Shown piece by piece: positions 26,588 to 34,797 of a DNA stretch of 64,000 nucleotides; the first letter of the stretch is position 1; the number at the start of each line of letters is the position of its first letter. Origin of the DNA: Microbacterium esteraromaticum (lineage in GTDB: Bacteria > Actinomycetota > Actinomycetes > Actinomycetales > Microbacteriaceae); NCBI RefSeq assembly GCF_017303215.1, contig NZ_JAEMWU010000001.1:1240001-1304000 (forward strand). The letters are read 5' to 3'. The notes under the pieces were generated by a model that ran no database searches, was not told where the DNA came from, and saw nothing but the letters and a program-made list of their open reading frames with translations. The position numbers and the translations under genes are program-made.

Positions 26588-27340
26588 TCACTGGGGTTTG
26601 ACCTCGTCGGCCAGAGCACGCAGGGCCTCCTGCTGCTCGGGCTCGACGAAGTCGACGTAGTGCCAGTAGGTGTCGTCGCGGGTGAGCCAGGCGGCGCGCT
26701 TGCCGTCGCGTCGCCGGATCGCGTCGAGCATCTCCTCGTGGTGATGGATCAGCGACTGCATCAGCACACGGCTGTCGGATGCCGAGGAGATCTTCTGCTC
26801 CATGAGCGATAGGACGGCGCCGCGCACGGCCTCGTTGACCAGCTCGAGCAGCGTGTTCCGACTGGCCTTGGCGAGCACCTTGTGGAACTCCAGGTCGGCT
26901 TCTCCGAAGGCGACCGGGTTCGTTCCGACGCTGGCGCGCATGCGTGCGTTGGCGCGTTCGAGTGCCGCGAGCTCTTCGTCATCGCGGTGGTGCGCGGCCA
27001 GGACGGCGGCGGCGCTGCTGATCACCATTCGGAACTGCAACAGCGACGAGAGATCCGCGCCGCTGAGCGCCGTCGCCTGCTTCAACGCCCGCTCCAGCGG
27101 GGCAGAGCTCAGAGGCAGAACCACGGGGCCGCGCCGATCGCCGAGACGCGACTCCACGACGTGGTTGCTCTGCAGCACCCGCAGTGCTTCTCGCACGGTC
27201 GGCCGGCTCACGCCGTACTGCTCGACGAGCTCGCGCTCACTGGGCAGGTGGTCACCCGGCCGGAGCTCACCGGACAGCACGGCCTGCTCGATGCGTTCGG
27301 CGATGACGCGGTACGCGGGTGGCGGCGAAGGGGCATTCAT
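26588..27340 (-). CDS. GntR family regulator, FadR/PdhR-like (FCD) subfamily
   Basis: A 250-residue regulator. The N-terminal winged helix reads HLPSERELVEQYGVSRPTVREAL in part (ELVEQYGVSRPTVREAL), with wing residues HVVESRLGDRRG. The FCD ligand domain includes EADLEFHKVLAKASRN and the late HHHEEMLDAIRRRDG with metal-binding histidines. CAGGAGA precedes the ATG. It is inside the ALDH-SDR-importer-amidase operon, which argues for local autoregulation. The GGT-N3-ACC palindromes at 10256 and 29675 match the operator type of this subfamily, so it is the best candidate to bind them. Confidence 0.88.
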   Translation of the reverse strand: MNAPSPPPAYRVIAERIEQAVLSGELRPGDHLPSERELVEQYGVSRPTVREALRVLQSNHVVESRLGDRRGPVVLPLSSAPLERALKQATALSGADLSSLLQFRMVISSAAAVLAAHHRDDEELAALERANARMRASVGTNPVAFGEADLEFHKVLAKASRNTLLELVNEAVRGAVLSLMEQKISSASDSRVLMQSLIHHHEEMLDAIRRRDGKRAAWLTRDDTYWHYVDFVEPEQQEALRALADEVKPQ

Positions 27341-27387
27341 CGGGATCGTCTCCTGCTCGGGTGCGGGTTCGGGGTCGGCGGCCGGGT

Positions 27388-28170
27388 CTAGCTCATCGGG
27401 GGCGTGAACCGGCCGTCGACAGCCGTCCACCCGCCGTCCACGTACAGCACGCTGCCGGTGACGAACGTCGATGCGTCCGACGCGAGGTACACGACGGCGC
27501 CGGCGAGCTCGCTCGGCTTCGACCAGCGTCCCAGCGCGCTCTTCGAGGCATACGCGTCGTACCACTCGGGTGTCGCCTTGATGGTGTCGGTGAGAGGCGT
27601 GTCGACGCACCCGGGGGCGATCGCGTTCGCGCGCACGCCGGCGTGTCCGAACTCGGCCGCTGCGGTGCGGAGCAACTGGACAGTGGCCGCCTTGCTGGCC
27701 GCGTACACGCCCTGGCCGGGCTCGACGACGACGTGGCGGATCGAGGAGAACCCGATGATGCTGCCGCCCTGGCGCCCGACCATGTTCGCGCCGAACGCGC
27801 GGATGAGGTCGAAGCTCGAACGCTGGTTGAGCGCCACGACGCGGTCGTACTCGTCCGATGAGTAGTCGAGCAGCGGCTTGCGCACGTTGGTCGCGGCGGT
27901 GAACAGCAGCGTGTCGGCATCGTTGTGTTCAGCCGCCGCGTCGAAGACCTGCGCCGAGTCGAGCACGTCGAGCTGAAGAGCCTCGGCGGTGCCGCCCTGC
28001 TCGCGGATGAGCCGGCTCGTCTCCTCGGCACCGTCGAGGTTGCGGTCGGCGCAGACGACGTGCGCGCCGTGAGCGGCCAGGGCCAGCGCGCTCTCGCGGC
28101 CGATGCCGCTGGCGCTGCCGACGGCGACCGCCTTGCGGCCGTCGAGGCGGAACAGGTTGGTGTAGTCCAT
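27388..28170 (-). CDS. Short-chain dehydrogenase/reductase (classical SDR)
   Basis: A 260-residue NAD(P)-dependent oxidoreductase. The cofactor loop is GSASGIGRESALAL (TGxxxGxG variant with Ser first). The catalytic Ser is in IIGFSSIRH, and the YxxxK pair lies in VYAASKAATVQ. The C-terminal GSVLYVDGGWTAVDG is classical. It lies between the ALDH and GntR genes of one operon. An alcohol-to-aldehyde oxidation followed by the ALDH is the natural reading; in my pathway proposal it would oxidise the 4-hydroxyl of pantoate. Confidence 0.88.
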   Translation of the reverse strand: MDYTNLFRLDGRKAVAVGSASGIGRESALALAAHGAHVVCADRNLDGAEETSRLIREQGGTAEALQLDVLDSAQVFDAAAEHNDADTLLFTAATNVRKPLLDYSSDEYDRVVALNQRSSFDLIRAFGANMVGRQGGSIIGFSSIRHVVVEPGQGVYAASKAATVQLLRTAAAEFGHAGVRANAIAPGCVDTPLTDTIKATPEWYDAYASKSALGRWSKPSELAGAVVYLASDASTFVTGSVLYVDGGWTAVDGRFTPPMS

Positions 28171-28186
28171 GGGATCCTTCTTCGTT

Positions 28187-29638
28187 CTACGGCCGGATGA
28201 CGGCCATGCGGGTGACGGTCAGCTCTTCGGCGGCGAATCGGGGACCTTCGCGACCGATGCCGGAGTCCTTGACACCGCCGTAGGGCATGACGTCGTTGCG
28301 GTAGCCGGGCACGTGGTTGACGATGACGCCACCGACCTCGAACTCCTCGACGGCGCGGAAGGCCGTCTTGAGCGAGGTGGTGAACACGGCCGCCTGCAGC
28401 CCGTACCGGGAGTGGTTGACGGCAGCGACGGCCGCGTCGAAGTCCGGGACCGATTGGATGCAGATCACCGGACCGAAGATCTCCTCGTCCCAGACCCGTG
28501 CTCCCTGCGGAACATCGGTGAGAACGGTCGGCTCCAGGGCCGTGCCTCGACGGCCGCCGCCTGAGACCACCCGCGCTCCGCCGTCGACGGCCTCGGCGAT
28601 CCACTCCAGGACGCGCTCGGTGGAGCGCTCATCGATCAGCGCGGCGACCTGCGTACTCTCGTCGCGGGGGTCTCCGACGGAGACATCCGCCATCCGCTGT
28701 GCGACGAGATTCGAGAACTCATCGACCACCGCGGCTTCGACGATGACGCGCTGCACCGAGATGCATGCCTGCCCGTTGGCGTAGAAGCCGCCCTGCACCG
28801 CGGCGTTCGCCGCCGCCGCGAGGTCGGCGTCGTGAGCCACGACCAGTGCCGCATTGGATCCAAGCTCCAGAAGTGCCTTGCGTGGAGCGCAGTCGCGAGC
28901 GATCTGATGGCCCACTGCGGCGGAGCCGGTGAAGCTGACCGCCCCGATGCGGGGGTCTGTCGTCAGCGTGCGTCCGACGTCGGGGCCGCCGGTCACGAGC
29001 TGCACCGCAGCGAGGGGAGCGCCGTGTCGTCGGAGCACCTCGCGCACGAGGTGGACGAGCCACAGCGTGGCCAGTGGCGTCTGCGGTGCCGGCTTGCAGA
29101 TCACGGCGCACCCCGCGGCGATGCTGGGTGCGATCTTGTGGCTCGACAGCAGCAGGGGGTAGTTGAATCCGGCGATGCCGATGACGACGCCGATCGGCTT
29201 GCGGGTCCAGTACCCGATCAGTCCTTCGCCGCCGGACTGGATGTCCAGCGGCACCGTCTCGCCCCGCAGCTGAGCCACGGCCTCTGCGGCCGCATGCCAG
29301 GTGAACAGCGTGCGATCCACCTCGGTTCGGCAATCACGGAGCGGCTTGCCCGTCTCGAGCACGAGAAGGTCTTCGAGTTCGGCGCGGTGCTGTTCGAGCT
29401 CGGCCGCCACATCGAGCAGGATCGAACGGCGCACTCCCGCGCTCAGGGCGGCCACCTCGGGCTGCACCGCGAGCGCCGCTTCGAGCGCCCGCTCGGCGTG
29501 GGCCACTTCTCCTACCGGCGCCTCGGCGACAACCGTGCCGTCATACGGGAAGACGATAGATTCGTTGCTGACGCCATCCGTTGTCCATTCGTCCGCGAGG
29601 GGCAGGCCCGAGGGGAAAAGGGTAGGGAGAATGCCCAT
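28187..29638 (-). CDS. Aldehyde dehydrogenase family protein
   Basis: NAD(P)-dependent aldehyde dehydrogenase of 483 residues. The conserved Asn lies in IAGFNYPLLLSSHKIAP, the catalytic Glu in LLELGSNAALVV, and the nucleophile Cys in GFYANGQACISVQRV. EEIFGPVICI and the late PYGGVKDSGIGREG confirm the family. The ATG at 29638 has GCGGAG upstream. It is the first gene of the operon, 16 bases before the SDR. Its promoter region contains both operator-like motifs shared with the CoA-transferase/lyase region. The acid product is unknown; 3,3-dimethylmalate is proposed. Confidence 0.9.
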   Translation of the reverse strand: MGILPTLFPSGLPLADEWTTDGVSNESIVFPYDGTVVAEAPVGEVAHAERALEAALAVQPEVAALSAGVRRSILLDVAAELEQHRAELEDLLVLETGKPLRDCRTEVDRTLFTWHAAAEAVAQLRGETVPLDIQSGGEGLIGYWTRKPIGVVIGIAGFNYPLLLSSHKIAPSIAAGCAVICKPAPQTPLATLWLVHLVREVLRRHGAPLAAVQLVTGGPDVGRTLTTDPRIGAVSFTGSAAVGHQIARDCAPRKALLELGSNAALVVAHDADLAAAANAAVQGGFYANGQACISVQRVIVEAAVVDEFSNLVAQRMADVSVGDPRDESTQVAALIDERSTERVLEWIAEAVDGGARVVSGGGRRGTALEPTVLTDVPQGARVWDEEIFGPVICIQSVPDFDAAVAAVNHSRYGLQAAVFTTSLKTAFRAVEEFEVGGVIVNHVPGYRNDVMPYGGVKDSGIGREGPRFAAEELTVTRMAVIRP

Positions 29639-29674
29639 TACGGCTCCGCTCTGAAACGTAAGAATGATGCACGG

Positions 29675-29693
29675 CCACTGGTAAGACCGCTGG
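29675..29693. promoter_or_regulatory. Second copy of the GGT-N3-ACC palindrome (ALDH operon)
   Basis: CCACTGGTAAGACCGCTGG has one mismatch in its outer arms relative to the copy at 10256-10274. It lies directly downstream of the -10 box of the ALDH operon, a classical repressor position. Confidence 0.6.
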
Positions 29694-29699
29694 AGTCCC

Positions 29700-29729
29700 A
29701 AGCTAGGGTAAAGCGTTCCAGCGCGTCAA
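29700..29729 (-). promoter_or_regulatory. Promoter of the ALDH-SDR-importer-amidase operon
   Basis: On the minus strand TTGACG (29729-29724), an 18-base spacer and TAGCTT (29705-29700) form a good actinobacterial sigma-70 promoter, with transcription expected to start near 29693, inside the palindrome. Confidence 0.6.
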
Positions 29730-29758
29730 CTTGTTCGCCGAAATGCGCAGAATTTGGA

Positions 29759-29768
29759 CTGGATACAA
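29759..29768 (-). promoter_or_regulatory. TTGTATCCAG motif, copy C (ALDH operon)
   Basis: The same decamer as at 10378 and 12663, reading towards the ALDH gene but about 30 bases upstream of the -35 box. It may be an activator or auxiliary operator site. Confidence 0.4.
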
Positions 29769-29856
29769 ACTGTCGGCGACGGAGCGTAGAACGTCTTCGG
29801 GCGCAACGCGCATCACGAGGTCACCGCCGAGCGCAGTGCGGGGCCGGAAATTTCTC

Positions 29857-29886
29857 TTGCGGTAGATGCGTTTGCGGGAATATGCT
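29857..29886 (+). promoter_or_regulatory. Promoter of the leader ORF/ABC exporter operon
   Basis: TTGCGG (29857-29862), 18 bases, then TATGCT (29881-29886). The start would be near 29893, leaving about 45 bases before the leader ATG. Confidence 0.5.
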
Positions 29887-29937
29887 CAAAGGCTGTCGCG
29901 CCGACCGGCCGACGAAGCCGAGCCTGAGGAGGACACC

Positions 29938-30000
29938 ATGGCCACGACGATTGTCACGTTCATCGCCCTCGGCTCGCGCGCAGCCCGCCTGCGTGATTGA
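29938..30000 (+). CDS. 20-residue putative leader peptide upstream of ABC exporter
   Basis: A tiny ORF encoding MATTIVTFIALGSRAARLRD, with a near-perfect GAGGAGGA ribosome site four bases before the ATG. It ends 104 bases before the exporter gene. Two hairpins follow it: CGCGCC-N8-GGCGCG (30009-30028) and GGATGCC-ACG-GGCATCC (30046-30062). The layout of strong RBS, short ORF and hairpins before a drug-type exporter suggests ribosome-mediated attenuation, in which stalled ribosomes alter expression. It is not a known family to me; translation and role are inferred. Confidence 0.5.
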   Translation: MATTIVTFIALGSRAARLRD

Positions 30001-30103
30001 TTGCGGTCCGCGCCACTGACACGGCGCGTCGCACTGCCTCACACCGGATGCCACGGGCATCCGCCATCGTCTTCGTCTTCCGCTCGCAACGCAACTGAGA
30101 GTC

Positions 30104-32014
30104 ATGTCTGTCACCGCTTCTTCGTCGTCTCTGTCCACCGTCGCCGCGCTCCTGCGCCTGAAGCCCTTCGTCCGCCCGATCATCGGCCGGCTCATCGGCG
30201 GTGCGCTCAGTGCGCTCGCCGCCGCCGTCATCGCCCTGATGATCCCGATCGTCCTCGAACAGATCGTGAAGGGCCCGATCGCCTCGGGCGTCACCGGTCT
30301 GATCGCCGTCGGCGCTTTCGGAGTGCTCGCACTCGCGCTCGGCGAAGCGGCCATGGTGTGGCTGCGCCGCTGGTTCGTGCTGACCCCGGCCACCGAGGTC
30401 GAGTTCCAGATGCGCTCCGAGCTGTACTCGCGGTTGCAGAACCTGCCCGTCGCGTTCCACGACCGCTGGCAGTCCGGGCAGCTGCTGAGCCGCATGATGC
30501 AGGACATCGGCCTGATCCGGCGCTGGATCGCGTTCGGCCTCATCCTGCTGGTGGTCAATATCCTCACGATCGGCATCGGCGCCGTGCTGCTGTTCCGCTG
30601 GCACTGGCTGCTGGGCACGATCTTCCTGGTCACCGGCATCCCGATGTGGATCCAGGGCTACCTTTTCGAGAAGCGGTACGGCGTGCTCGCGCGCCGTAGC
30701 CAGGACCAGGCCGGCGACCTCGCGACCAGCGTCGAGGAGAGCGTGCACGGCATCCGGGTGCTCAAGGCGTTCGGCCGTGGCAAGCACGCGCTGACCCGCT
30801 TCAGCCGTCAAGCCGAGACCCTGCGCCAGACCGAGCTGAGCAAGGCTCGCGCCGTCGGAGAGATCTGGTTCTGGCTCGATCTGATGCCCCAGATCGCGTT
30901 CGGGCTGAGCCTGATCACCGGCATCTGGCTGATCGCCGATGGTGCGATCGACGTGCCGCAGCTGTTCGCGTTCTTCGCGATGGCGACCGTGCTGCGCTGG
31001 CCGATCGAATCGATCGGCTTCCTGTTCTCGTTCATGCTCGACGCCCGCACGGCGACCGATCGCGTGTTCGACATCTTCCAGGAGAGCAACACGATCACTG
31101 ATCCTGAGAGCCCGAAGCACATCGCCGAGTCCCGCGGACGCCTGGCCTTCGAGGGCGCACACTTCCGCTATCAGGACGCCGGCGCCGCCGAGCGCGACCT
31201 GCTCGACGGCATCGATCTCGTGCTCGAGCCCGGCGAGACCATGGCCCTGGTCGGACTCACCGGCAGCGGCAAGACCACGCTGACGACCTTGCCGGCCCGG
31301 CTCTACGACGTCACCGGCGGACGCGTGACGCTCGACGGCGTCGACGTTCGCGACCTGCAGCTGTCGGAACTGCGCCGCCACATCGCGATGGCCTTCGAGG
31401 ACGCGACGTTGTTCTCGGCATCCGTCCGTGAGAACGTGCTGCTCGGCCGTGCTGAGCTCGACCTGCACGGCGAGGAGGCCGAGCGCGTGCTGCGCGAGGC
31501 GCTCGACGTCGCCCAGGCGGGCTTCGTCGATCAGCTCCCGGACGGCGTCGAGACGATCATCGGTGAAGAGGGTCTGAGCCTGTCGGGCGGACAGCGCCAG
31601 CGCCTGGCACTCGCCCGCGCCGTGGCCGCCGCACCCAAGGTGCTGGTGCTCGACGACCCCCTGTCGGCACTCGACGTCGACACCGAGGCCCTGGTCGAGG
31701 AAGCACTGCGTCACGTGCTCGCCGACACGACCGCACTGATCGTCGCGCACCGTCCTTCGACGGTCGCGCTCGCCGACCGGGTCGCTCTGCTCGAACGCGG
31801 GCGCATCAGCGCGGTCGGCACGCACTCCGAACTGCTGCGCACCAGCGCGCACTACCGGCACGTGATCTCCAGTCTTGAAGCCGAGGAGGCCGCCCGCACC
31901 GACGCGATCCCGATCATCACCGACGCCGTCGCCGAGGCACACGCGCGTCAGCAAGACGAGAAAGCGGGAAGCGCCCCGCACGACCAGACCCACGACGAGG
32001 AGGTGCAGGCATGA
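30104..32014 (+). CDS. ABC exporter half-transporter with degenerate catalytic site (heterodimer subunit A)
   Basis: A 636-residue protein with six transmembrane helices, then a nucleotide-binding domain from about residue 350. Walker A is [10 protein letters not shown], the signature [17 protein letters not shown] is canonical, but Walker B reads [12 protein letters not shown], with Asp where the catalytic Glu is expected. The H-loop is IVAHRPS. The C-terminus is hydrophilic and rich in Glu, Ala and His. Its stop overlaps the ATG of the second half-transporter. Asymmetric pairs of this kind export drugs, lipids or peptides; the substrate is unknown. Confidence 0.9.
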   Translation: MSVTASSSSLSTVAALLRLKPFVRPIIGRLIGGALSALAAAVIALMIPIVLEQIVKGPIASGVTGLIAVGAFGVLALALGEAAMVWLRRWFVLTPATEVEFQMRSELYSRLQNLPVAFHDRWQSGQLLSRMMQDIGLIRRWIAFGLILLVVNILTIGIGAVLLFRWHWLLGTIFLVTGIPMWIQGYLFEKRYGVLARRSQDQAGDLATSVEESVHGIRVLKAFGRGKHALTRFSRQAETLRQTELSKARAVGEIWFWLDLMPQIAFGLSLITGIWLIADGAIDVPQLFAFFAMATVLRWPIESIGFLFSFMLDARTATDRVFDIFQESNTITDPESPKHIAESRGRLAFEGAHFRYQDAGAAERDLLDGIDLVLEPGETMALVGLTGSGKTTLTTLPARLYDVTGGRVTLDGVDVRDLQLSELRRHIAMAFEDATLFSASVRENVLLGRAELDLHGEEAERVLREALDVAQAGFVDQLPDGVETIIGEEGLSLSGGQRQRLALARAVAAAPKVLVLDDPLSALDVDTEALVEEALRHVLADTTALIVAHRPSTVALADRVALLERGRISAVGTHSELLRTSAHYRHVISSLEAEEAARTDAIPIITDAVAEAHARQQDEKAGSAPHDQTHDEEVQA

Positions 32015-33819
32015 GCATCACCGGAACCCAGAACGAGGATCGTTCCGACTACACGCGGGAAGAGAGCCGCGCCATCCGCCAGCGCTCACTGCGTCTGCTC
32101 GGGTCGCTCGTGACGCCGCTGCGCCTGCGCATCGTCGTCGCCGCGCTCGTGCTCGTCGTGTCGACTGCGCTGCAGGTCGCCGGCCCCATCCTGATCGGCA
32201 TCGCGCTCGACCGCGCACTCCCGCAACTGCTCCAGAACGCCGATTGGATGCCGGCGATCACCGTCACCATCGTGTACCTGGTGGCAGGCATCCTGGGGTC
32301 GGCGCTGATCGGCCTGTACGTCGTGCTCGCCGCCAAGATCACCCAGGCCGTGCTGCTCGACCTGCGCAAGCGCATCTTCGTGCACACCCAGCGGCTCAGC
32401 CTCGAGTTCCACGAGTCGTACACGTCGGGGCGCATCATCTCGCGCCAGACCAGCGACCTCGACTCGATCCGTGAGCTACTCGATGGCGGTCTGAACAACC
32501 TCGTCTCGGGCGTGCTGTTCGGCGTGTTCACCTTCATCGCCCTGGTGATCGCCGACTGGCAGTCCGGGCTCATCCTCGCGCTCGCCGGCATTCCGCTGGC
32601 ACTGCTGATGCGCTGGTTCTACAAGCGCTCCCAGCTGGTGTACCGCGAGTCGCGCGTGATCAGTGCGAAGGTGATCGTGCAGTTCGTCGAGACGATGACC
32701 GGCATCCGCGCCGTGAAGTCGTTCCGCAAGGAACCCCGCAACGATGAGGCATTCCGCAAGGTCGCCGGCGACTACCGCGACGTGAACCGCCGCTCGATGG
32801 TGCTGTTCGGCACGTTCGAACCGGGGCTCATGGCCGTGTCGGCGCTGACCATCGCTCTTGTGGTGCTGTGGGGCGGGATCCGCGTGTCGGACGGCGCTCT
32901 CGGCGTCGGCGTGCTGCTGGCGACGGTGCTGTACGTGCGCAACTTCTTCGCGCCCATGCAAGAGATCGCGATGTTCCTGAACTCGTACCAGTCCGCCACG
33001 GCGGCACTGGAGAAGGTGTCGGGAGTGCTCGACGAGGTGCCCACCGTGCCCGACCCCGACAAGCCGGTCGACCTGTGGGAGTCGCGTGGGGCGATCCGCT
33101 TCGACGAGGTCACCTTCGGGTACAACGGCGAGAAGACGATCCTCCCGAACTTCACGCTCGACATCCCCTCGGGGCAGACCATCGCCTTGGTGGGTACGAC
33201 GGGAGCGGGCAAGTCGACGTTGGCCAAGCTCATCTCGCGGTTCTACGACCCGTCGATCGGCACGGTCACCCTCGACGGTGTCGACCTGCGCATGCTGCAC
33301 CCCAAGGATCTGCGCCGCGCGATCGTCATGGTCACACAGGAGGCGTATCTGTTCAGCGGCACGGTCGCCGACAACATCGCGCTCGGCAAGCCGGACGCCA
33401 CGCTCGATGAGATCCGCGCGGCTGCCCGCGCGGTCGGCGCGGACGGATTCATCGAGAATCTTCCCGACGGATACAACACCGACGTCAACAAGCGTGGCGG
33501 GCGCGTGTCCGCGGGGCAGCGTCAGCTGATCTCGTTCGCGCGGGCCTTCCTCGCCGATCCGGCGGTGCTGATCCTCGACGAGGCGACCGCATCGCTCGAC
33601 ATCCCGTCCGAGCGCCTGATCCAGGATGCGCTGCAGACGCTGCTCGCCGACCGTACCGCGATCATCATCGCGCACCGACTGTCGACGGTTGCGATCGCCG
33701 ACCGGGTGCTGGTGATGGAGCACGGCCGCATCATCGAGGACGACACCCCGCAGGCGCTGATCGGTGGCTCCGGCAAGTTCGCGCAGCTTCACGCGGCCTG
33801 GCAGCAGACTCTGGTGTGA
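32011..33819 (+). CDS. ABC exporter half-transporter with intact catalytic Glu (heterodimer subunit B)
   Basis: A 602-residue partner of the preceding gene, starting inside its stop codon. It has six transmembrane helices and a nucleotide-binding domain with Walker [11 protein letters not shown] and Walker [13 protein letters not shown] carrying the normal Glu. Its signature motif is RVSAGQRQL instead of LSGGQ. The altered signature here and the missing Glu in the partner belong to the same composite ATP site. The pair is therefore a textbook asymmetric heterodimer with one degenerate and one active site. Confidence 0.92.
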   Translation: MSITGTQNEDRSDYTREESRAIRQRSLRLLGSLVTPLRLRIVVAALVLVVSTALQVAGPILIGIALDRALPQLLQNADWMPAITVTIVYLVAGILGSALIGLYVVLAAKITQAVLLDLRKRIFVHTQRLSLEFHESYTSGRIISRQTSDLDSIRELLDGGLNNLVSGVLFGVFTFIALVIADWQSGLILALAGIPLALLMRWFYKRSQLVYRESRVISAKVIVQFVETMTGIRAVKSFRKEPRNDEAFRKVAGDYRDVNRRSMVLFGTFEPGLMAVSALTIALVVLWGGIRVSDGALGVGVLLATVLYVRNFFAPMQEIAMFLNSYQSATAALEKVSGVLDEVPTVPDPDKPVDLWESRGAIRFDEVTFGYNGEKTILPNFTLDIPSGQTIALVGTTGAGKSTLAKLISRFYDPSIGTVTLDGVDLRMLHPKDLRRAIVMVTQEAYLFSGTVADNIALGKPDATLDEIRAAARAVGADGFIENLPDGYNTDVNKRGGRVSAGQRQLISFARAFLADPAVLILDEATASLDIPSERLIQDALQTLLADRTAIIIAHRLSTVAIADRVLVMEHGRIIEDDTPQALIGGSGKFAQLHAAWQQTLV

Positions 33820-33847
33820 TTCTGTTCCGAGCGGTGCAGCACGTGGT

Positions 33848-33853
33848 TAGGTT
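33848..33853 (+). promoter_or_regulatory. -10 box TAGGTT of a probable leaderless promoter
   Basis: TAGGTT ends six bases before the GTG at 33860, with no clear Shine-Dalgarno, consistent with a leaderless transcript for the coiled-coil gene. Confidence 0.4.
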
Positions 33854-33859
33854 GAAGGT

Positions 33860-34657
33860 GTGGATCCGTTCTGGGCGATGGCAGCAGAGCTGTGGTGGGT
33901 CGCACCCGTCGTCATCGGCGGGGCGACCACCGCTGTCGTGGTGTCACGGAGGGCCAGCGTGAGCAACAAGAGACTCGGTTATGACGCGGCGCGGCTCGAG
34001 TTGCGCCAGGCGCAGCAGGACGCCCGCGTCGCCGCCGACAACGCCCGTGTGGCTCGCGCCGAGGCGACGAGGGTCACGGCCGACCGTGCCGCCTCGCGGA
34101 CGGATTCCGGCGCCGTGGCAGCCGCACGGCGCGCGCTGCGCGAGGCGCAGCTGGCGTCGAAGGCCGCGACGGCTCGGGTCAAGGCCGCCCGTGCACGGGT
34201 GGTCGCCGAGCGCACGGCGTTGAGTCATGGTGGGGGTGCCCCGCTGGAGCGCATGCGCCACCGCCACGACGCCGTTCTCACTCGCTGGATGGAGTACGAG
34301 ACCGACCCCGACAAACTGCTCGCGTTCCCCGCGATGTCGGATGCCCGTGCCCCCGCCACCGCGGCCTTCCTCGCCGCGGTGCAGGAGGCGCGGGAGCTCC
34401 GGCCGAACGAGGAGCAGCGGGTGACGGCATCCGACTACGGCGCGTACCGCGACGCAGTGGAGCGCCTCGAGCGCGCCTTCGATCTCGCCGAACGCAGCGT
34501 GCGCGGTGAGAAGCTGCAACCCGACGGGGCCGATGCGCTGCGCGATGCCGCGCGCACTCTCATGGAACGCACCACCGACGTGATCAACCGCACGTCGGAC
34601 GTGCTCGGGATGTGGACGCGCCCGCATCGTGACGATCCGCCGCGGGACAGCCGCTGA
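33860..34657 (+). CDS. Uncharacterised membrane-anchored coiled-coil protein
   Basis: I do not recognise this 265-residue protein. It has one N-terminal hydrophobic segment (about 10-28, ELWWVAPVVIGGATTAVVV). Next is a long Ala/Arg/Glu-rich stretch (about 40-120) with heptad-like spacing and blocks such as ELRQAQQDARVAADNARVA, which should form a cytoplasmic coiled coil. A mixed helical domain follows, and the tail is basic and Pro-rich. The chosen GTG follows a TAGGTT -10 box. It sits downstream of the exporter but has its own likely promoter. No function can be assigned. Confidence 0.7.
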   Translation: MDPFWAMAAELWWVAPVVIGGATTAVVVSRRASVSNKRLGYDAARLELRQAQQDARVAADNARVARAEATRVTADRAASRTDSGAVAAARRALREAQLASKAATARVKAARARVVAERTALSHGGGAPLERMRHRHDAVLTRWMEYETDPDKLLAFPAMSDARAPATAAFLAAVQEARELRPNEEQRVTASDYGAYRDAVERLERAFDLAERSVRGEKLQPDGADALRDAARTLMERTTDVINRTSDVLGMWTRPHRDDPPRDSR

Positions 34658-34667
34658 CCCGGCTCAC

Positions 34668-34741
34668 TTTTTCAGGACGATTGCACTTCTGCAGGATGCT
34701 GGTGGCTGATTCGTCCTGAGAAGTTGTGATCGTCCTGAAAA
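34668..34741. terminator. Large nested stem-loop between convergent genes
   Basis: Outer arms TTTTCAGGACGAT/ATCGTCCTGAAAA are perfect over 13 bp. Inner arms ACTTCTGCAGGATG and CGTCCTGAGAAGT pair with two irregularities. The flanking T and A runs make it a plausible bidirectional terminator, while the repeated word TCAGGACGA suggests a REP-like origin. Confidence 0.55.
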
Positions 34742-34797
34742 CGGCGAGCGGCGACGGGGCCTCGATGGGGGAGGGGATTCGAGACCCCGCCGCCGGT

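Noticed and set aside
29960-31993. A 677-codon minus-strand open frame opposite the exporter gene
   Set aside because: Antisense shadow; the plus-strand product has complete ABC exporter motifs.
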